From Fibrella aestuarina BUZ 2 (GTDB lineage: Bacteria; Bacteroidota; Bacteroidia; Cytophagales; Spirosomataceae), in assembly GCF_000331105.1 (NCBI RefSeq), contig NC_019012.1, positions 1 to 64,000 on the forward strand: a stretch of DNA of 64,000 nt, in the 5' to 3' direction. Position 1 is the first letter of the stretch. The number at the start of each line of letters is the position of its first letter. Below are positions 27,760 to 36,601 of this stretch, piece by piece. The position numbers and the translations under genes were made by a program. The notes beneath the pieces were generated by a model that worked only from the letters and a program-made list of their open reading frames with translations, was not told the DNA's origin and did no database searches.

Positions 27760-28788
27760 ATGGTTGCATCTGGTGTGCTATTATTTGGCTGTGCCTTGCT
27801 GGCGTTCTCGTTGAGTGCCGTTTGTGGCGGAGGGGCCGGTCTGCTGCTGCTGCCCGTGCTGGGGTCCATAGTACCCGGTGCACAGGTACCGGTAGCCCTG
27901 TCTGTGGGGACAGTTTCCAGCTCGGTTTCTCGAATCGTAGCCTTTTGGTCATCTATTCGGTGGGATGTCGTCATCTGGTTTGTTCCCCCGGCCTTGCCCG
28001 CCGTATGGCTGGGGGCTCGGCTGCTCAGCTACATCAATCCGCTATACCTCGAACTATTGATGGGTCTGTTTTTGATAGCCAACTTACCCTTGATTTTCCG
28101 GCCAACCGCCGAGTTAGAGTCTACTCACCCGCTTCCTAAAGGGTATTTGGCCCTCATCGGTGCTGGTGCAGGTTTCGTTTCCGGCCTGACGGGGGCCGTT
28201 GGCCTGTTGTTTAATCGGTTTTACCTCCGGTATGGCTTACAAAAAGAGGAGATCGTAGCGACTCGGGCTGCTAACGAAGTCTTACTGCATGTAGTGAAAT
28301 TGGTCCTCTATGCTTCGTTCGGGCTGTTGACGGGCAAAGCGCTGACCTTTGGCGCGGTGATCGCCGGGGCTGCTCTGCTGTCTTCGTGGGGTATGAAATG
28401 GCTACTTCCCCGGCTGAGCGAAAGTTTGTTCAGACGAGTTGGTTATGCCGCTATGGTCGTGTCGGGATTGAGTTTGTTTACCGAAGCATCGGCGCAGGTC
28501 GTCAACAAGAATGGTATTGACATTAATTACGCGCCCTTCTCTGACGGTCTTGAAACCCAACTTCAGTGGCGTAAAAAATTATTCGCTTTGGAGTTTGAAT
28601 ACGATGAGGGTTTTGAATTTGAGCGCAGTATTGAGCTTTCCGAGCTGCCGCCAGATAAAAAGGCTCATGTTAACGCACTCAGCCGGGGAGCAGACAAAGT
28701 ATTCTTAGAAGAAGTGTATGGCATCGACCGGCACAGTTATGAGGCTTATATCTTTCGGCGGGGAAAATTAGAAAAGTATGATTTTTAG
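27760..28788 (+). CDS. TauE/SafE-type transporter with an extra C-terminal soluble domain
   Basis: 342 residues. Residues 1 to about 245 form seven or eight transmembrane segments with the family's repeated Gly-rich turns (AVCGGGAGLLLLPVLG and GAGAGFVSGLTGAVG). TauE/SafE proteins move sulfur oxyanions or other organic anions. The last about 95 residues are soluble and acidic (INYAPFSDGLETQLQWRK..FEYDEGFEFERSIELSELPPDKK), not part of the family. The junction reads VVSGLSLFTEASAQ/VV, which looks like a signal peptide, as if a secreted protein had been fused on. Start directly follows the PAP2 stop. Confidence 0.75.
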   Translation: MVASGVLLFGCALLAFSLSAVCGGGAGLLLLPVLGSIVPGAQVPVALSVGTVSSSVSRIVAFWSSIRWDVVIWFVPPALPAVWLGARLLSYINPLYLELLMGLFLIANLPLIFRPTAELESTHPLPKGYLALIGAGAGFVSGLTGAVGLLFNRFYLRYGLQKEEIVATRAANEVLLHVVKLVLYASFGLLTGKALTFGAVIAGAALLSSWGMKWLLPRLSESLFRRVGYAAMVVSGLSLFTEASAQVVNKNGIDINYAPFSDGLETQLQWRKKLFALEFEYDEGFEFERSIELSELPPDKKAHVNALSRGADKVFLEEVYGIDRHSYEAYIFRRGKLEKYDF

Positions 28789-28830
28789 AATGCACCCCTC
28801 CTACCGATGCTGACATTCTCAACTCGTTAC

Positions 28831-29220
28831 TCAGTGAGCAGAACCGGCCCATTTCAGACCGACGATACCGACAATGATGACTAATCCAAAAAACAGTTCC
28901 GTCATCGACCAGCCAGCTTTTAACCACAGAACATCCGTCATTTTTAAGATAATTAACGAACTGGCCATCCAAACGGCAAAAGCCACCGCCGTTGGAATAG
29001 TCCGCATGGCGAGGGCCAGCAGCACCGAGTTAACGATGCCAGATACGATATAAACAATCCAGGGCAGCAGTACGGCCATGCCGCCGTCTGGGCGGTAGAG
29101 CGTTGACCAGCGCAGCGTTTTGAGAGCGGGCAGGTCAATGAATTTCAGAGAATATGTCCAGGCCATTTCACAAAAAGCGGCACCAAGCAGACAAAGCCAC
29201 GACAGAGCGGTTGTTTTCAT
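28831..29220 (-). CDS. small multidrug resistance (SMR)-family transporter
   Basis: 129 residues and four transmembrane helices. The membrane-embedded Glu18 of helix 1 (GAAFCEMAWTYSLKF) and the helix-3 motif VAFAVWMASS match EmrE/SugE-type proteins, which export cations such as quaternary ammonium or guanidinium by proton exchange. The loop between helices 1 and 2 is longer than usual (LPALKTLRWSTLYRPDGG). It overlaps the glycosyltransferase gene by 4 bp and convergently faces the transporter gene at 27760. Confidence 0.85.
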   Translation of the reverse strand: MKTTALSWLCLLGAAFCEMAWTYSLKFIDLPALKTLRWSTLYRPDGGMAVLLPWIVYIVSGIVNSVLLALAMRTIPTAVAFAVWMASSLIILKMTDVLWLKAGWSMTELFFGLVIIVGIVGLKWAGSAH

Positions 29221-30356
29221 ACGTGAGTTGAATCAGTGTCAGTAAATAACTTGCTGGGCTGAGTAAGCCGTTCCAGGGCAATCAGATAACGCCATTCGCC
29301 ACTGGCGTACCAGCTTCTGAACCGGTGGCTTACCGACTGGTCATGAGTTGGCAGGTACGTTAGGAGTTGCCGAAGGTCAAAGCGATTATCAGCCAACCCC
29401 GCGCCCACCCGTTGGCCATCGAGTGCGTTGCAAGCCTGCTCGTAGTGATTGGGTTGTGGCATCATCAGTACTGGTTTCCCTAAGTAAAGGGCTTCACAAA
29501 CGGATTCAAATCCGGCTGTTGTTACTACCGCCACGCAATGTCGCATGTACCTCAGATAGCGGGTGCCATCAATTCGATGAAAGAATAGTTGATTACCTAC
29601 CTGCTCCTGGGCTTCCTGCGTCGAGGAGTTGAAGTAATGAACAATTATCTCCGGGTACTGCCGGTGCGCTGCCAGTACCTCACTCACCAGACCGGGTTGT
29701 GTAGTGTAAGCCAATATGTACGGACACGCGTCTGTTATCCTGCTCTGATTACAGCAGTCCGAAAGTTCCTGACGAAGCAGCGGAGGCATTACCCGCAATC
29801 GGCGCTCAGGTACGTCGTTTTGCTGATCGAACGACAGCCCGAAAAGCTCGGTAGCACCCCAACTGTTTAGGCGAACCAATGCCCTGAACAATAGCTTGTC
29901 GAGCCAACGGTTTTTGGGAAACGTGAACGTATCGTGAAATGCTAAACACTGATGACCCACGCAAACCATTGGGGTAGAAAGCCGGTGTAACCCATAGGTG
30001 AGTCCGCCCAGCAGCTCGAAAAAATTAACGACAATATCGGGCTTATGGGTCTGAATGGCCTCTTTGAGTTGGCGGACGCTCTGGCGGAAGGTTGGCAGTT
30101 GTTTGACGATACCCCAAATTGTCGTTTTCAAATCAAGGGCGTTGGTTTGCGGATCGTACACGAGTGCCGGCCCAGGCAGAGCGGTGATGGGGGCGGTAAA
30201 CTGTTCGACAAAAAAAGCGGGAACAGGTCGCTCCTTTGCCACATTGACCCACGCTCCTATAACGTCATGACCAGCTTTCTGAAGTAATTGTGCTAACGAA
30301 ACAGCCTGTGTCAAATGACCCCGGCCTTCGCCCTGCACGATGAACAAAAGGCGCAT
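29217..30356 (-). CDS. GT-B-fold glycosyltransferase
   Basis: 379 residues from ATG at 30356 (MRLLFIVQGEGRGHLTQA); upstream in-frame codons back to 30443 overlap the terminator and are not used. The N-terminal Gly-rich GEGRGHLTQA motif and the C-terminal donor-site segment TTAGFESVCEALYLGKPVL with NHYEQACNA are typical of the GT1/GT28 MurG-like fold. It likely transfers a sugar to a lipid or envelope acceptor. The 4-bp overlap with the SMR gene suggests joint expression. Confidence 0.85.
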   Translation of the reverse strand: MRLLFIVQGEGRGHLTQAVSLAQLLQKAGHDVIGAWVNVAKERPVPAFFVEQFTAPITALPGPALVYDPQTNALDLKTTIWGIVKQLPTFRQSVRQLKEAIQTHKPDIVVNFFELLGGLTYGLHRLSTPMVCVGHQCLAFHDTFTFPKNRWLDKLLFRALVRLNSWGATELFGLSFDQQNDVPERRLRVMPPLLRQELSDCCNQSRITDACPYILAYTTQPGLVSEVLAAHRQYPEIIVHYFNSSTQEAQEQVGNQLFFHRIDGTRYLRYMRHCVAVVTTAGFESVCEALYLGKPVLMMPQPNHYEQACNALDGQRVGAGLADNRFDLRQLLTYLPTHDQSVSHRFRSWYASGEWRYLIALERLTQPSKLFTDTDSTHV

Positions 30357-30422
30357 AATATACAAATCTTGTTTGGAGCCGTACAGCCAAACAGTTATGA
30401 GTTGTCGATGCGTGTAGTGAAT

Positions 30423-30453
30423 GAAAAACGGGCCGGTTTTCACACCGGCCCGT
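30423..30453 (-). terminator. intrinsic terminator, strong
   Basis: ACGGGCCGG (30428-30436) pairs with CCGGCCCGT (30445-30453) around an 8-nt loop. On the minus strand a TTTT run follows, closing the 30471-30758 gene. Confidence 0.88.
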
Positions 30454-30470
30454 TCGGGGGAAATAGATGA

Positions 30471-30758
30471 CTACAGCTTTTCTTTTACGACAGCCGCGTC
30501 CTTCTTCACTTCATCCTTCAGGAGTTTTTTGTCGGCTTTGAAGGTGCGTTTGCGATCTGCTTTCAACGCTTGCCGGTCTCCGCGCAGTTTGTCGTCCTGG
30601 CGATCCGACTTCAATTCCTTTAGCGCAGCCTTGTCACTGGCTACGTTGGCTTTAGCCTCAGCGACTGCTTCTTTTTTACGTGCTTTGCCGCTTTGAGCCT
30701 GCACGTTCCCAGCAAAAAAGGCAGCGACTACAGCCACCACCAGCATTGTCTTTTTCAT
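30471..30758 (-). CDS. small secreted Lys/Ala/Asp-rich protein
   Basis: 95 residues with signal peptide MKKTMLVVAVVAAFFAGNVQAQ. The mature part is highly charged and helical (AVAEAKANVASDKAALKELK, DRQALKADRKRTFKADKKLL), probably a single long helix or coiled coil. Such proteins are common in Cytophagales with no known role. Its own terminator follows 18 bp after the stop. No conserved catalytic residue. Confidence 0.7.
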   Translation of the reverse strand: MKKTMLVVAVVAAFFAGNVQAQSGKARKKEAVAEAKANVASDKAALKELKSDRQDDKLRGDRQALKADRKRTFKADKKLLKDEVKKDAAVVKEKL

Positions 30759-31237
30759 AACGATTTGGTTTAAAAACGTTGATTGTTGAATTGATAAGCC
30801 TTTCTACTCCGGGTTCCGGCTGAGCGATTTTGCCCAATCGATATTCATTTCGACTAATCAGAAGGTACACAGATAGTCATACGGAGCTATCGGTTTCTCC
30901 CGTTGCCTGCTTGAATAAAATTTTTCCGAAAGCGCAGGGCCCGTAATTGAAAATCGTCCCAAACGTAGAGGGAGATTCTGCCGCAAATCTGAAGAGAGAA
31001 ATAGATCAGAGAAGAGCTCGGAGTGGATCGAAAGCAAATTCCCTTAGACTAAGCCACAACGAATAGGTCTGTTGCCAACCACAGATTTGCTTCAAGATTA
31101 GCCTCTACGTTTTGTTTTTGCCAGCACACCTCCTCTCAAAAAAAGCCGCCCCGTTTCGCTCCAAAGGCGGCTTTTTTTGAACCTGATTATTTCAGTACAG
31201 TGGCACACAACACCAAAAACATATTGATTCACCGACC
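30759..31237. other. 479-bp gap at the junction of host-like and conjugative regions
   Basis: No convincing gene, tRNA or direct repeat was found. A bidirectional intrinsic terminator lies at 31138-31178: A7, GCCGCC (31145-31150), GGCGGC (31166-31171), T7. The gap separates chromosomal-style genes from the conjugative-element genes and would be the natural place for one boundary if the element is integrated. Confidence 0.6.
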
Positions 31238-31867
31238 ATGAACACCATTTCACCGATTGGTCGAACGCATAAAGTAGTCAACCGAAAAAATGGTGACTGG
31301 GGGCTGTTGAGGACGTTTTTTGGCATACGAACAAGCTATAAAGTCAAGTTCGATTGCATCAAACGCCCGTCACCCCTGTGTATGTGTACTTTCTTTTCAA
31401 CGCGCCCCCAAGAAATATGGCTATTAGGCTCCAGCATCGAGTCTGCCTACTCGTCCACATCAACGACCTCTCTCATCCATGACAACAATGATGTTCCGCT
31501 GCGGATGCGACGGGTGATGGATTGGAGACTGTTCAAGCAAGAAGCCCTTCCCTCCGCCTGGTTATATACCAGACGAATCGTCGTGCTCATAGACAGCAGC
31601 AGCTTGTCGCACGATGTAATTGCTGAGATAAGGCGCATACGGGAGCGAAATCCGCTGTTTACACCCATCATTTTCTTTGACCAGCCTGACCTTGGAAAGC
31701 TCATTCACACATTCAACAGTGATTTAGCCGGTTACTGCACCGCTGCTGATCCAGAGGTAGAACTATGTCATGCCGTTCGGGTCGTCAGCCAGGGGCGAAA
31801 TTATTACAGTCAGGGCTTTTGTGGGATGTTGGAAAGTTATGGCTTCCCTATCAAACAGTTACAATAA
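31238..31867 (+). CDS. orphan degenerate response-regulator receiver-like protein
   Basis: 209 residues. Residues 1 to about 95 are not recognised. From about 108, RRIVVLIDSSSLSHDVIAEIRRIRERNP, TPIIFFDQPDLGKLI and GYCTAADPEVELCHAVRVV match in order the pattern of NarL-type receivers (..DVIIxD.., EIRxxxP, GYLLKDASPEELIxAI). The phospho-acceptor position would be the Asp in VLIDSSS, but the acidic pocket is not clear. No DNA-binding HTH follows; the protein stops where the linker would start. Function unknown; the match is by eye. Confidence 0.5.
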   Translation: MNTISPIGRTHKVVNRKNGDWGLLRTFFGIRTSYKVKFDCIKRPSPLCMCTFFSTRPQEIWLLGSSIESAYSSTSTTSLIHDNNDVPLRMRRVMDWRLFKQEALPSAWLYTRRIVVLIDSSSLSHDVIAEIRRIRERNPLFTPIIFFDQPDLGKLIHTFNSDLAGYCTAADPEVELCHAVRVVSQGRNYYSQGFCGMLESYGFPIKQLQ

Positions 31868-31983
31868 GAACGTTGATTGAAAAAATTAAACAAAATAATA
31901 TCTATTTAATTAGGTAGTATAATTAAATTCCCTCTTATTTGTGTGACAGGCAACATTCACACAATGCCACCTGCTCAAATGAG

Positions 31984-32268
31984 ATGGAACAGAAACCTAA
32001 GCTCCTGTACGAAGATCTTCATGGCCTGCTCGAATTCCGGGGTATCAAGCAAGGCAAGATCGCGGAGGTCATGAAGATGTCGTATAACAACTGGTACAAG
32101 ACCAAGCAGAACAACCTGCGTAATCTGTCCATCAATGAGATCGACGAATTGGCTATGTTTCTGGAGTTACCGCCTGAACAGGTTTTTAGTTTGTGTTACG
32201 CTATTTATAAACGGGCGTGGTTCGAACGGCAAAACGAAGCCGTTGCTGCCGAGCCAACCACGCACTAA
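31984..32268 (+). CDS. small HTH (XRE-like) DNA-binding protein
   Basis: 94 residues from ATG at 31984; an earlier frame start at 31939 is less likely. Residues about 16-62 (FRGIKQGKIAEVMKMSYNNWYK..LSINEIDELAMFLELPPEQVF) show the five-helix XRE pattern with a recognition helix around MSYNNWYK. A likely transcriptional regulator of the element, and the only simple candidate in view for reading the shared promoter boxes upstream of nearby genes (inference). An 18-bp AT-rich sequence before it (31881-31898) recurs upstream of the parA gene. Confidence 0.65.
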   Translation: MEQKPKLLYEDLHGLLEFRGIKQGKIAEVMKMSYNNWYKTKQNNLRNLSINEIDELAMFLELPPEQVFSLCYAIYKRAWFERQNEAVAAEPTTH

Positions 32269-32290
32269 GCCATATTTTAAAGATGATACG

Positions 32291-32312
32291 CCCGCCTGCT
32301 GCGGGTTTTTTT
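32291..32312 (+). terminator. intrinsic terminator after the HTH gene
   Basis: CCCGC (32291-32295) pairs with GCGGG (32301-32305), followed by T7. Confidence 0.85.
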
Positions 32313-32330
32313 ATGTCGTTACTGGGATAA

Positions 32331-32435
32331 CTCAAGGGGATTTTAAAATATCAGTCATCTAAATCAAAGAGGGTTTTATAGGATTAACGTATTGATATTC
32401 AGAATTTTATATGAATTTCCAAGGCCGTATCTTCA
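32331..32435 (+). promoter_or_regulatory. shared promoter module, copy 1
   Basis: Box 1 CTCAAGGGG at 32331, box 2 ATCAAAGAGGGTT at 32363 with its GGG at 32371, and a -7-like TATCTTCA at 32428-32435. GGG to -7 distance is 57 bp, the same as in the three other copies. It lies 58 bp upstream of the 89-residue gene start (from the -7 box). Confidence 0.7.
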
Positions 32436-32485
32436 AGTAATGATTCGATTCTCTTCTCACTTATCCATCGAATCAGTCGGCCTTT

Positions 32486-32755
32486 ATGATTTGTCATTGT
32501 AGTGTTGCCCGAACCCGATTAGCCATCGACAGCCGTATCAATCGCGACATTGTGGCGAATGCCCGCGAACAGGGTTTTACGTTTAGTGATCCCAACAAGG
32601 ACTTCACTATCTGGAACACCATTGTTGAAGCAGATTTGGAAAATCCGGCGTATATGTGTTCTGCCGAGGTGGCTCATTGGCTGATGGGCAAAGCGATTGA
32701 AGCGACGTTGTTTCAGCTCTATCTGGCAAACCGTTCGACGTTGACTAACCAATAA
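32486..32755 (+). CDS. small conjugative-element protein, unknown
   Basis: 89 residues, soluble, no signal peptide: begins MICHCSVARTRLAIDSRINRD and contains ANAREQGFTFSDPNKDFTIWN. Cys at 3 and 5 near the start are notable. Not recognised as a known family. It is driven by copy 1 of the shared promoter module and followed after 20 bp by another small gene, so the two form an operon with the same regulation as the DUF932-like and methyltransferase-helicase genes. Confidence 0.6.
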   Translation: MICHCSVARTRLAIDSRINRDIVANAREQGFTFSDPNKDFTIWNTIVEADLENPAYMCSAEVAHWLMGKAIEATLFQLYLANRSTLTNQ

Positions 32756-32775
32756 CACCTCAATTAGTAATTTCT

Positions 32776-33093
32776 ATGGCAAAGTCCATGAACGGGTACG
32801 TTAATACCATCCATAATCAGATAGGAGGCATGGCTTTCTTTATGATGGGAGCTAAAAATTTCTGGTTCGACAATGATACCAACACGTTACGGTGGCAGAT
32901 AGCCAACTCAAGCATTAAAAGCGTTAGCGTTTGTTATGACACATCGATTGACCTCTACGACGTTTCTTTTTTGACTGAGACGAAGACAACGATTTCAGAG
33001 ATTGTCATTGAGCAGGTAGAGGTGAGCGAGTTACATGCTACCATCGAACGTATGACTGGCTTACGGCTCTCTCTGGCACGTACCTACGCTTAA
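32776..33093 (+). CDS. small conjugative-element protein, unknown
   Basis: 105 residues, soluble and beta-rich (NTLRWQIANSSIKSVSVCYDTSIDLYDVSF), with an acidic middle (EIVIEQVEVSELHATIERMTG). No family recognised. It follows the 89-residue gene by 20 bp and ends 70 bp before the next promoter module, so it is probably expressed with the former. Confidence 0.6.
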   Translation: MAKSMNGYVNTIHNQIGGMAFFMMGAKNFWFDNDTNTLRWQIANSSIKSVSVCYDTSIDLYDVSFLTETKTTISEIVIEQVEVSELHATIERMTGLRLSLARTYA

Positions 33094-33163
33094 CTTAGGT
33101 TGTACATACATCATAATGAGGTCTTGAAGCGAGACCTAAAAGGTTGATTCCAACCTTAAAAAA

Positions 33164-33264
33164 ATCAAGGGGTAGTTGGCAAAATAGCAAAAATGAAGTG
33201 GGTTGTAAAAGTAGTATGTTGTTGATTGTGAATTAGTTATGCTGTATTGAATTGGCTATTTTTA
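33164..33264 (+). promoter_or_regulatory. shared promoter module, copy 2
   Basis: Box 1 ATCAAGGGG at 33164-33172, box 2 ATGAAGTGGGTTGTAAAAG starting at 33193 with GGG at 33200, and -7 TATTTTTA at 33257-33264. GGG to -7 is 57 bp. It precedes the DUF932-like gene. Confidence 0.75.
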
Positions 33265-33321
33265 TATCAGTAAACGGCCTGAAAGACAGGTCGGATTTAA
33301 TCTCAAAACTTGCTGATAGCC

Positions 33322-34320
33322 ATGCGTAAGGCCAATATCAACAACCAACTTCTTACCACCGATTCATGGGATACGATTTGCTTTCCTGTAAAATCTGTTC
33401 CCGCTCGTGACGTACTGCCCGACCCTTACCGCGTCGTGCCTACCGACCGGCAGCATTTCATTGTGGGTACTATGCCGAACGAGGAACGACAGATCTTTGC
33501 GGCTCAATCGCCCCGCTACTCGCTCATACCTAACTCCATTATCCGCGATGCCGTAACCGAGGTAACGGGTATTGAGCAGGACGTACATATCCGCTACAGC
33601 CGCAACGGTGAATATGCAATCAATATAATTCTGCCCGACGAAACGACGGTAGGCCCCAACGACGTTATACAACGGCAATTAACCTTTACCAACTCCTATA
33701 CGGGTAAATCTCAATTCACTATTCAGGGAACGGAGATGAAGCGGGTACGGGAGCAAAAGGTACGGGTCGCCTTTTACCGGCAAATCTGCTCTAATGGCAT
33801 GATGGGATGGGCCGACGACTTTGTGAGCCTTGACCAGTACCTTGATTGGCTCGTAACGGGTCAAACACCCGAAAAAGCCAAAGTAAAGGGCTTGGAGTGG
33901 GTCTATGAGAGTGCCGAGACGCTACGCGCGTACCAGCACATCTTTACCCACCGAGGTATCAATCTGAATCAGTTCCGGTCGTTCTTGGTCAATTTCTTAC
34001 GTGACTTCCTACGGTACGCGCAGGATTGCCCCTCCCCCACCCAGGACGTATTTAAGGTGATGCAGGACACAGCCGTAACCGACCGCCAGGAAGCCGCCCA
34101 ACTCGTGCGAAAAGTGGGCGTTTCGCAAAAATTGGTTGATGCTGCTTTGGAACGTATGGCTACCGAGGAATGCGTTTTGGGGTCAGGGCCGAATGCTTGG
34201 TTATTGTACAACGGCGTAAATCACGCGCTCTTTAACGGCAATTCGGGCTTAACGCTCCCCGCCCGGTATGCCCTCGATGAAAAAGTATTTCACGCCGTAA
34301 CTGCTCACTACATTCTGTAG
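33322..34320 (+). CDS. DUF932-like phage/plasmid protein
   Basis: 332 residues from ATG at 33322; a TTG four codons earlier is possible. Contains a central segment like DUF932 proteins of phages and plasmids: LTFTNSYTGKSQFTIQ, then VAFYRQICSNGMMGWADD. Such proteins are widespread on mobile DNA and of uncertain role, possibly antirestriction or DNA-binding. Driven by the shared promoter module (copy 2). It ends in a 25-bp near-palindrome and converges with the coupling-protein gene. Confidence 0.6.
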   Translation: MRKANINNQLLTTDSWDTICFPVKSVPARDVLPDPYRVVPTDRQHFIVGTMPNEERQIFAAQSPRYSLIPNSIIRDAVTEVTGIEQDVHIRYSRNGEYAINIILPDETTVGPNDVIQRQLTFTNSYTGKSQFTIQGTEMKRVREQKVRVAFYRQICSNGMMGWADDFVSLDQYLDWLVTGQTPEKAKVKGLEWVYESAETLRAYQHIFTHRGINLNQFRSFLVNFLRDFLRYAQDCPSPTQDVFKVMQDTAVTDRQEAAQLVRKVGVSQKLVDAALERMATEECVLGSGPNAWLLYNGVNHALFNGNSGLTLPARYALDEKVFHAVTAHYIL

Positions 34321-34327
34321 AAAGCAA

Positions 34328-34352
34328 CTGACTGCCCTTAAAGGGCAGTCAG
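34328..34352. terminator. bidirectional hairpin between convergent genes
   Basis: 12-bp arms around a single central A (CTGACTGCCC.. and its complement). No U-run on either side, so efficiency is uncertain; position between convergent genes supports a terminator role. Confidence 0.6.
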
Positions 34353-34406
34353 GAAGGAACAAAGGGGTAGGTAGAATGCTGAAAAATAGTCAAATAGATA
34401 CGGATA

Positions 34407-36587
34407 TTATTTCGCGTTACGCTCCTTAAACACAATGCCAAACTCAGCTACTTCAAAATCCACGAGAAGCTGAATATCTTCCTTTACGCGCTTATAATTG
34501 TCTTGAAGCAACTGGGTTTTAAAGCCCTGTCGTACTGCTGGTGTCAACTGCTCAGGATCGACCCCATAGACATCCTGAATGATTCTATTCAAGTCGAGCA
34601 TGGGGGGCAGGCTATATGGCTTTTTCATTTGCTGCTCCTCCACCCCAATAAATGCCTTGAAGGTCTTCAAATCGAACTCCTCGCCAAAATTGTCTACGAA
34701 CTGCCCGACGAACTCACCCTGCTTGAGCCGCGAGATTTTGGCTGCCGGAATCATCTCGGTGAGCTGCTGTGATACATTGATCGTCGTGTCGTTCTTCGAG
34801 TAGGTAATCGACTCCTTCGTCTGATTCGTTTTGCCAAAACGACGCGACAGCTTCTCCGCCGTTTCATACACGACTGTGCCTGCGAACACGTTTGCGCCGA
34901 GGTTCATGATAACCTTTGCTTCTTTCTCGCCATAGTCACGAGTCAATTGCTCGAAGTCCTGAATGCCCAGCCACGTAGCCACCTTGTTCGAGCGGGCCGT
35001 TGCGATGAGCATGTCCAATCCTTTCAAAAACATGGTTGGTAGTTCGTCCCAGAACAACGCCGATTTCAGCCGCCCTTTCCGATTAACCAATTTCATGAGC
35101 CGGGCCGTGTAAAGCGAAAACGCGGTGCCGTAAATAGCCGTCCGTTCGGGGTTATTGCCCGTGCAGAGGATTTTAGGATCGGCAGGGTTGTTGATGTCGA
35201 GCGTGAAGTCGGAGCCGGTCATCACCCAATACAGCGTTGGGGATGACAGCCGGGCCATCGGAATACGTACCGACGAAATTTGGCCTTCCAACTGTTCCAT
35301 CGCACCCCCGTCGCGGGCATCAATGAAGGGTCTCACGTAAATCTCAACTTCCGGGTATCGCTCCATCAAGGCGAAAGTTTCGTCATAGCGTCGGTTAATG
35401 AACTCAAGCGTGTGGGGGAAGGTGCAGCACTGGGCCAGCCGGGCGTAGGCCGCCAGTACGTCCGGGTTTTGCTCATCGGCGGGTTTGGCCCGTTCTCGCT
35501 CGTGCAACACCCGATATTTCAAGCTGACGGTCCGCAGATACCAGAGTACTGATGTCAGAAAGTTAATCGCGCTTTCGGGGAAAAACTCCCCCTGTTTCTG
35601 CGCCCAGGTACGGTTCAGATTCAGCATCACGGTCTGAGCCGCTTCGTAAGCATCCATCACGTCGGTCATGCCGTCAGCATCAATCGGATTGCACCGATGC
35701 GAGTACTCGATGTCATCGAAGTTCAGAACGTAGAACTTGGGAATGATGGGGTCATTACGCCGTTTGCGCTCGGCCAACTGATCGGCGGGTGTCCAGGCAT
35801 AGGTGTTCTCGGCAAGGGTTTTCCGATACGCGTTGTAGGCTTCCAGGGTCATGTCCGGGAACTTGAAGTCGTAAACGTAGGTCACGTACCCTTTGTAAAT
35901 GCTTTGCCAAAGAGCCTGAATCAGCACCGCGAACGTCTTACCTGACCCCTGCAATCCTAACACGATCACGGATCGGAAAGGATTGATAATGTTCACCAGC
36001 CCCCGTCGCCAACCTCCTTTATACGCGTATAGAGTCTGAAAATGGATGGAGTACTCATTCTGCACCAGCGTTTCATTCTGAGGAAACTCCTCGTTCGTAT
36101 CGTTAAAAATGTCATTTGGGCTTCGGGTGAACAGAATACGAGAGAGGTATTGCCCACCTTTGATCAACTGCATCGTACCCACCAGTGTTAACCCGATGTA
36201 TAACACATCTATACCCAACGGCGCGATGAATGATTTGGCGTAGAGCAAAGGAATTGAACCGACGAACAGCAGCAGTCCCACCGACGCATACCGGAGTACC
36301 TGATGCCGCCCGATAGTGGGGTCAATCTTTCCCTTTGAGCCGACAGCATACAGGAACAACAGGAGCAGTACAAACGCCTTGCTGGTGAACGGACTATTGA
36401 ATAAGCCCAAACGACTGTTTAACACGGATAGGAAATTATACAGATAGTTGCGTATCCAGCTAACTGAATAGATAAGCTCGTGGCAGAACCATAAGCAGTG
36501 TACTAACAGCAGCAGTACAGCCGCAATAATGAATAGTTCGACGGTCTGGGTGTGTCCCTCCCGTTCTTTGTTTGTCATCTCAGGCAT
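34407..36587 (-). CDS. VirD4/TraG-type conjugative coupling ATPase (T4CP, MobC-like)
   Basis: 726 residues. Links the relaxase-DNA complex to the mating channel. Four N-terminal hydrophobic segments (about 12-30, 60-80, 93-113, 120-140) anchor it in the inner membrane. Walker A GLQGSGKT is near residue 215 and Walker B is SALFWDELPTMFL near residue 485, followed by the T4CP motif IATARSNKVATWLGIQD. The C-terminal part (about 600-726) is a soluble tail. The start lies 14 bp after the M23 peptidase stop, so the two are one operon. In Bacteroides elements the equivalent gene is called mobC or traG. Confidence 0.9.
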   Translation of the reverse strand: MPEMTNKEREGHTQTVELFIIAAVLLLLVHCLWFCHELIYSVSWIRNYLYNFLSVLNSRLGLFNSPFTSKAFVLLLLFLYAVGSKGKIDPTIGRHQVLRYASVGLLLFVGSIPLLYAKSFIAPLGIDVLYIGLTLVGTMQLIKGGQYLSRILFTRSPNDIFNDTNEEFPQNETLVQNEYSIHFQTLYAYKGGWRRGLVNIINPFRSVIVLGLQGSGKTFAVLIQALWQSIYKGYVTYVYDFKFPDMTLEAYNAYRKTLAENTYAWTPADQLAERKRRNDPIIPKFYVLNFDDIEYSHRCNPIDADGMTDVMDAYEAAQTVMLNLNRTWAQKQGEFFPESAINFLTSVLWYLRTVSLKYRVLHERERAKPADEQNPDVLAAYARLAQCCTFPHTLEFINRRYDETFALMERYPEVEIYVRPFIDARDGGAMEQLEGQISSVRIPMARLSSPTLYWVMTGSDFTLDINNPADPKILCTGNNPERTAIYGTAFSLYTARLMKLVNRKGRLKSALFWDELPTMFLKGLDMLIATARSNKVATWLGIQDFEQLTRDYGEKEAKVIMNLGANVFAGTVVYETAEKLSRRFGKTNQTKESITYSKNDTTINVSQQLTEMIPAAKISRLKQGEFVGQFVDNFGEEFDLKTFKAFIGVEEQQMKKPYSLPPMLDLNRIIQDVYGVDPEQLTPAVRQGFKTQLLQDNYKRVKEDIQLLVDFEVAEFGIVFKERNAK

Positions 36588-36601
36588 GATACGGGTTGAG
36601 G

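Noticed and set aside
30759..31237. tRNA gene or attachment repeat at the region boundary
   Set aside because: No cloverleaf or repeated end sequence could be made out by eye.
34357..34400. AACAAAGGGGTAGG as a fifth promoter module
   Set aside because: No second ATCAA-GGG box and no -7 box at 57 bp; it lies between convergent gene ends.
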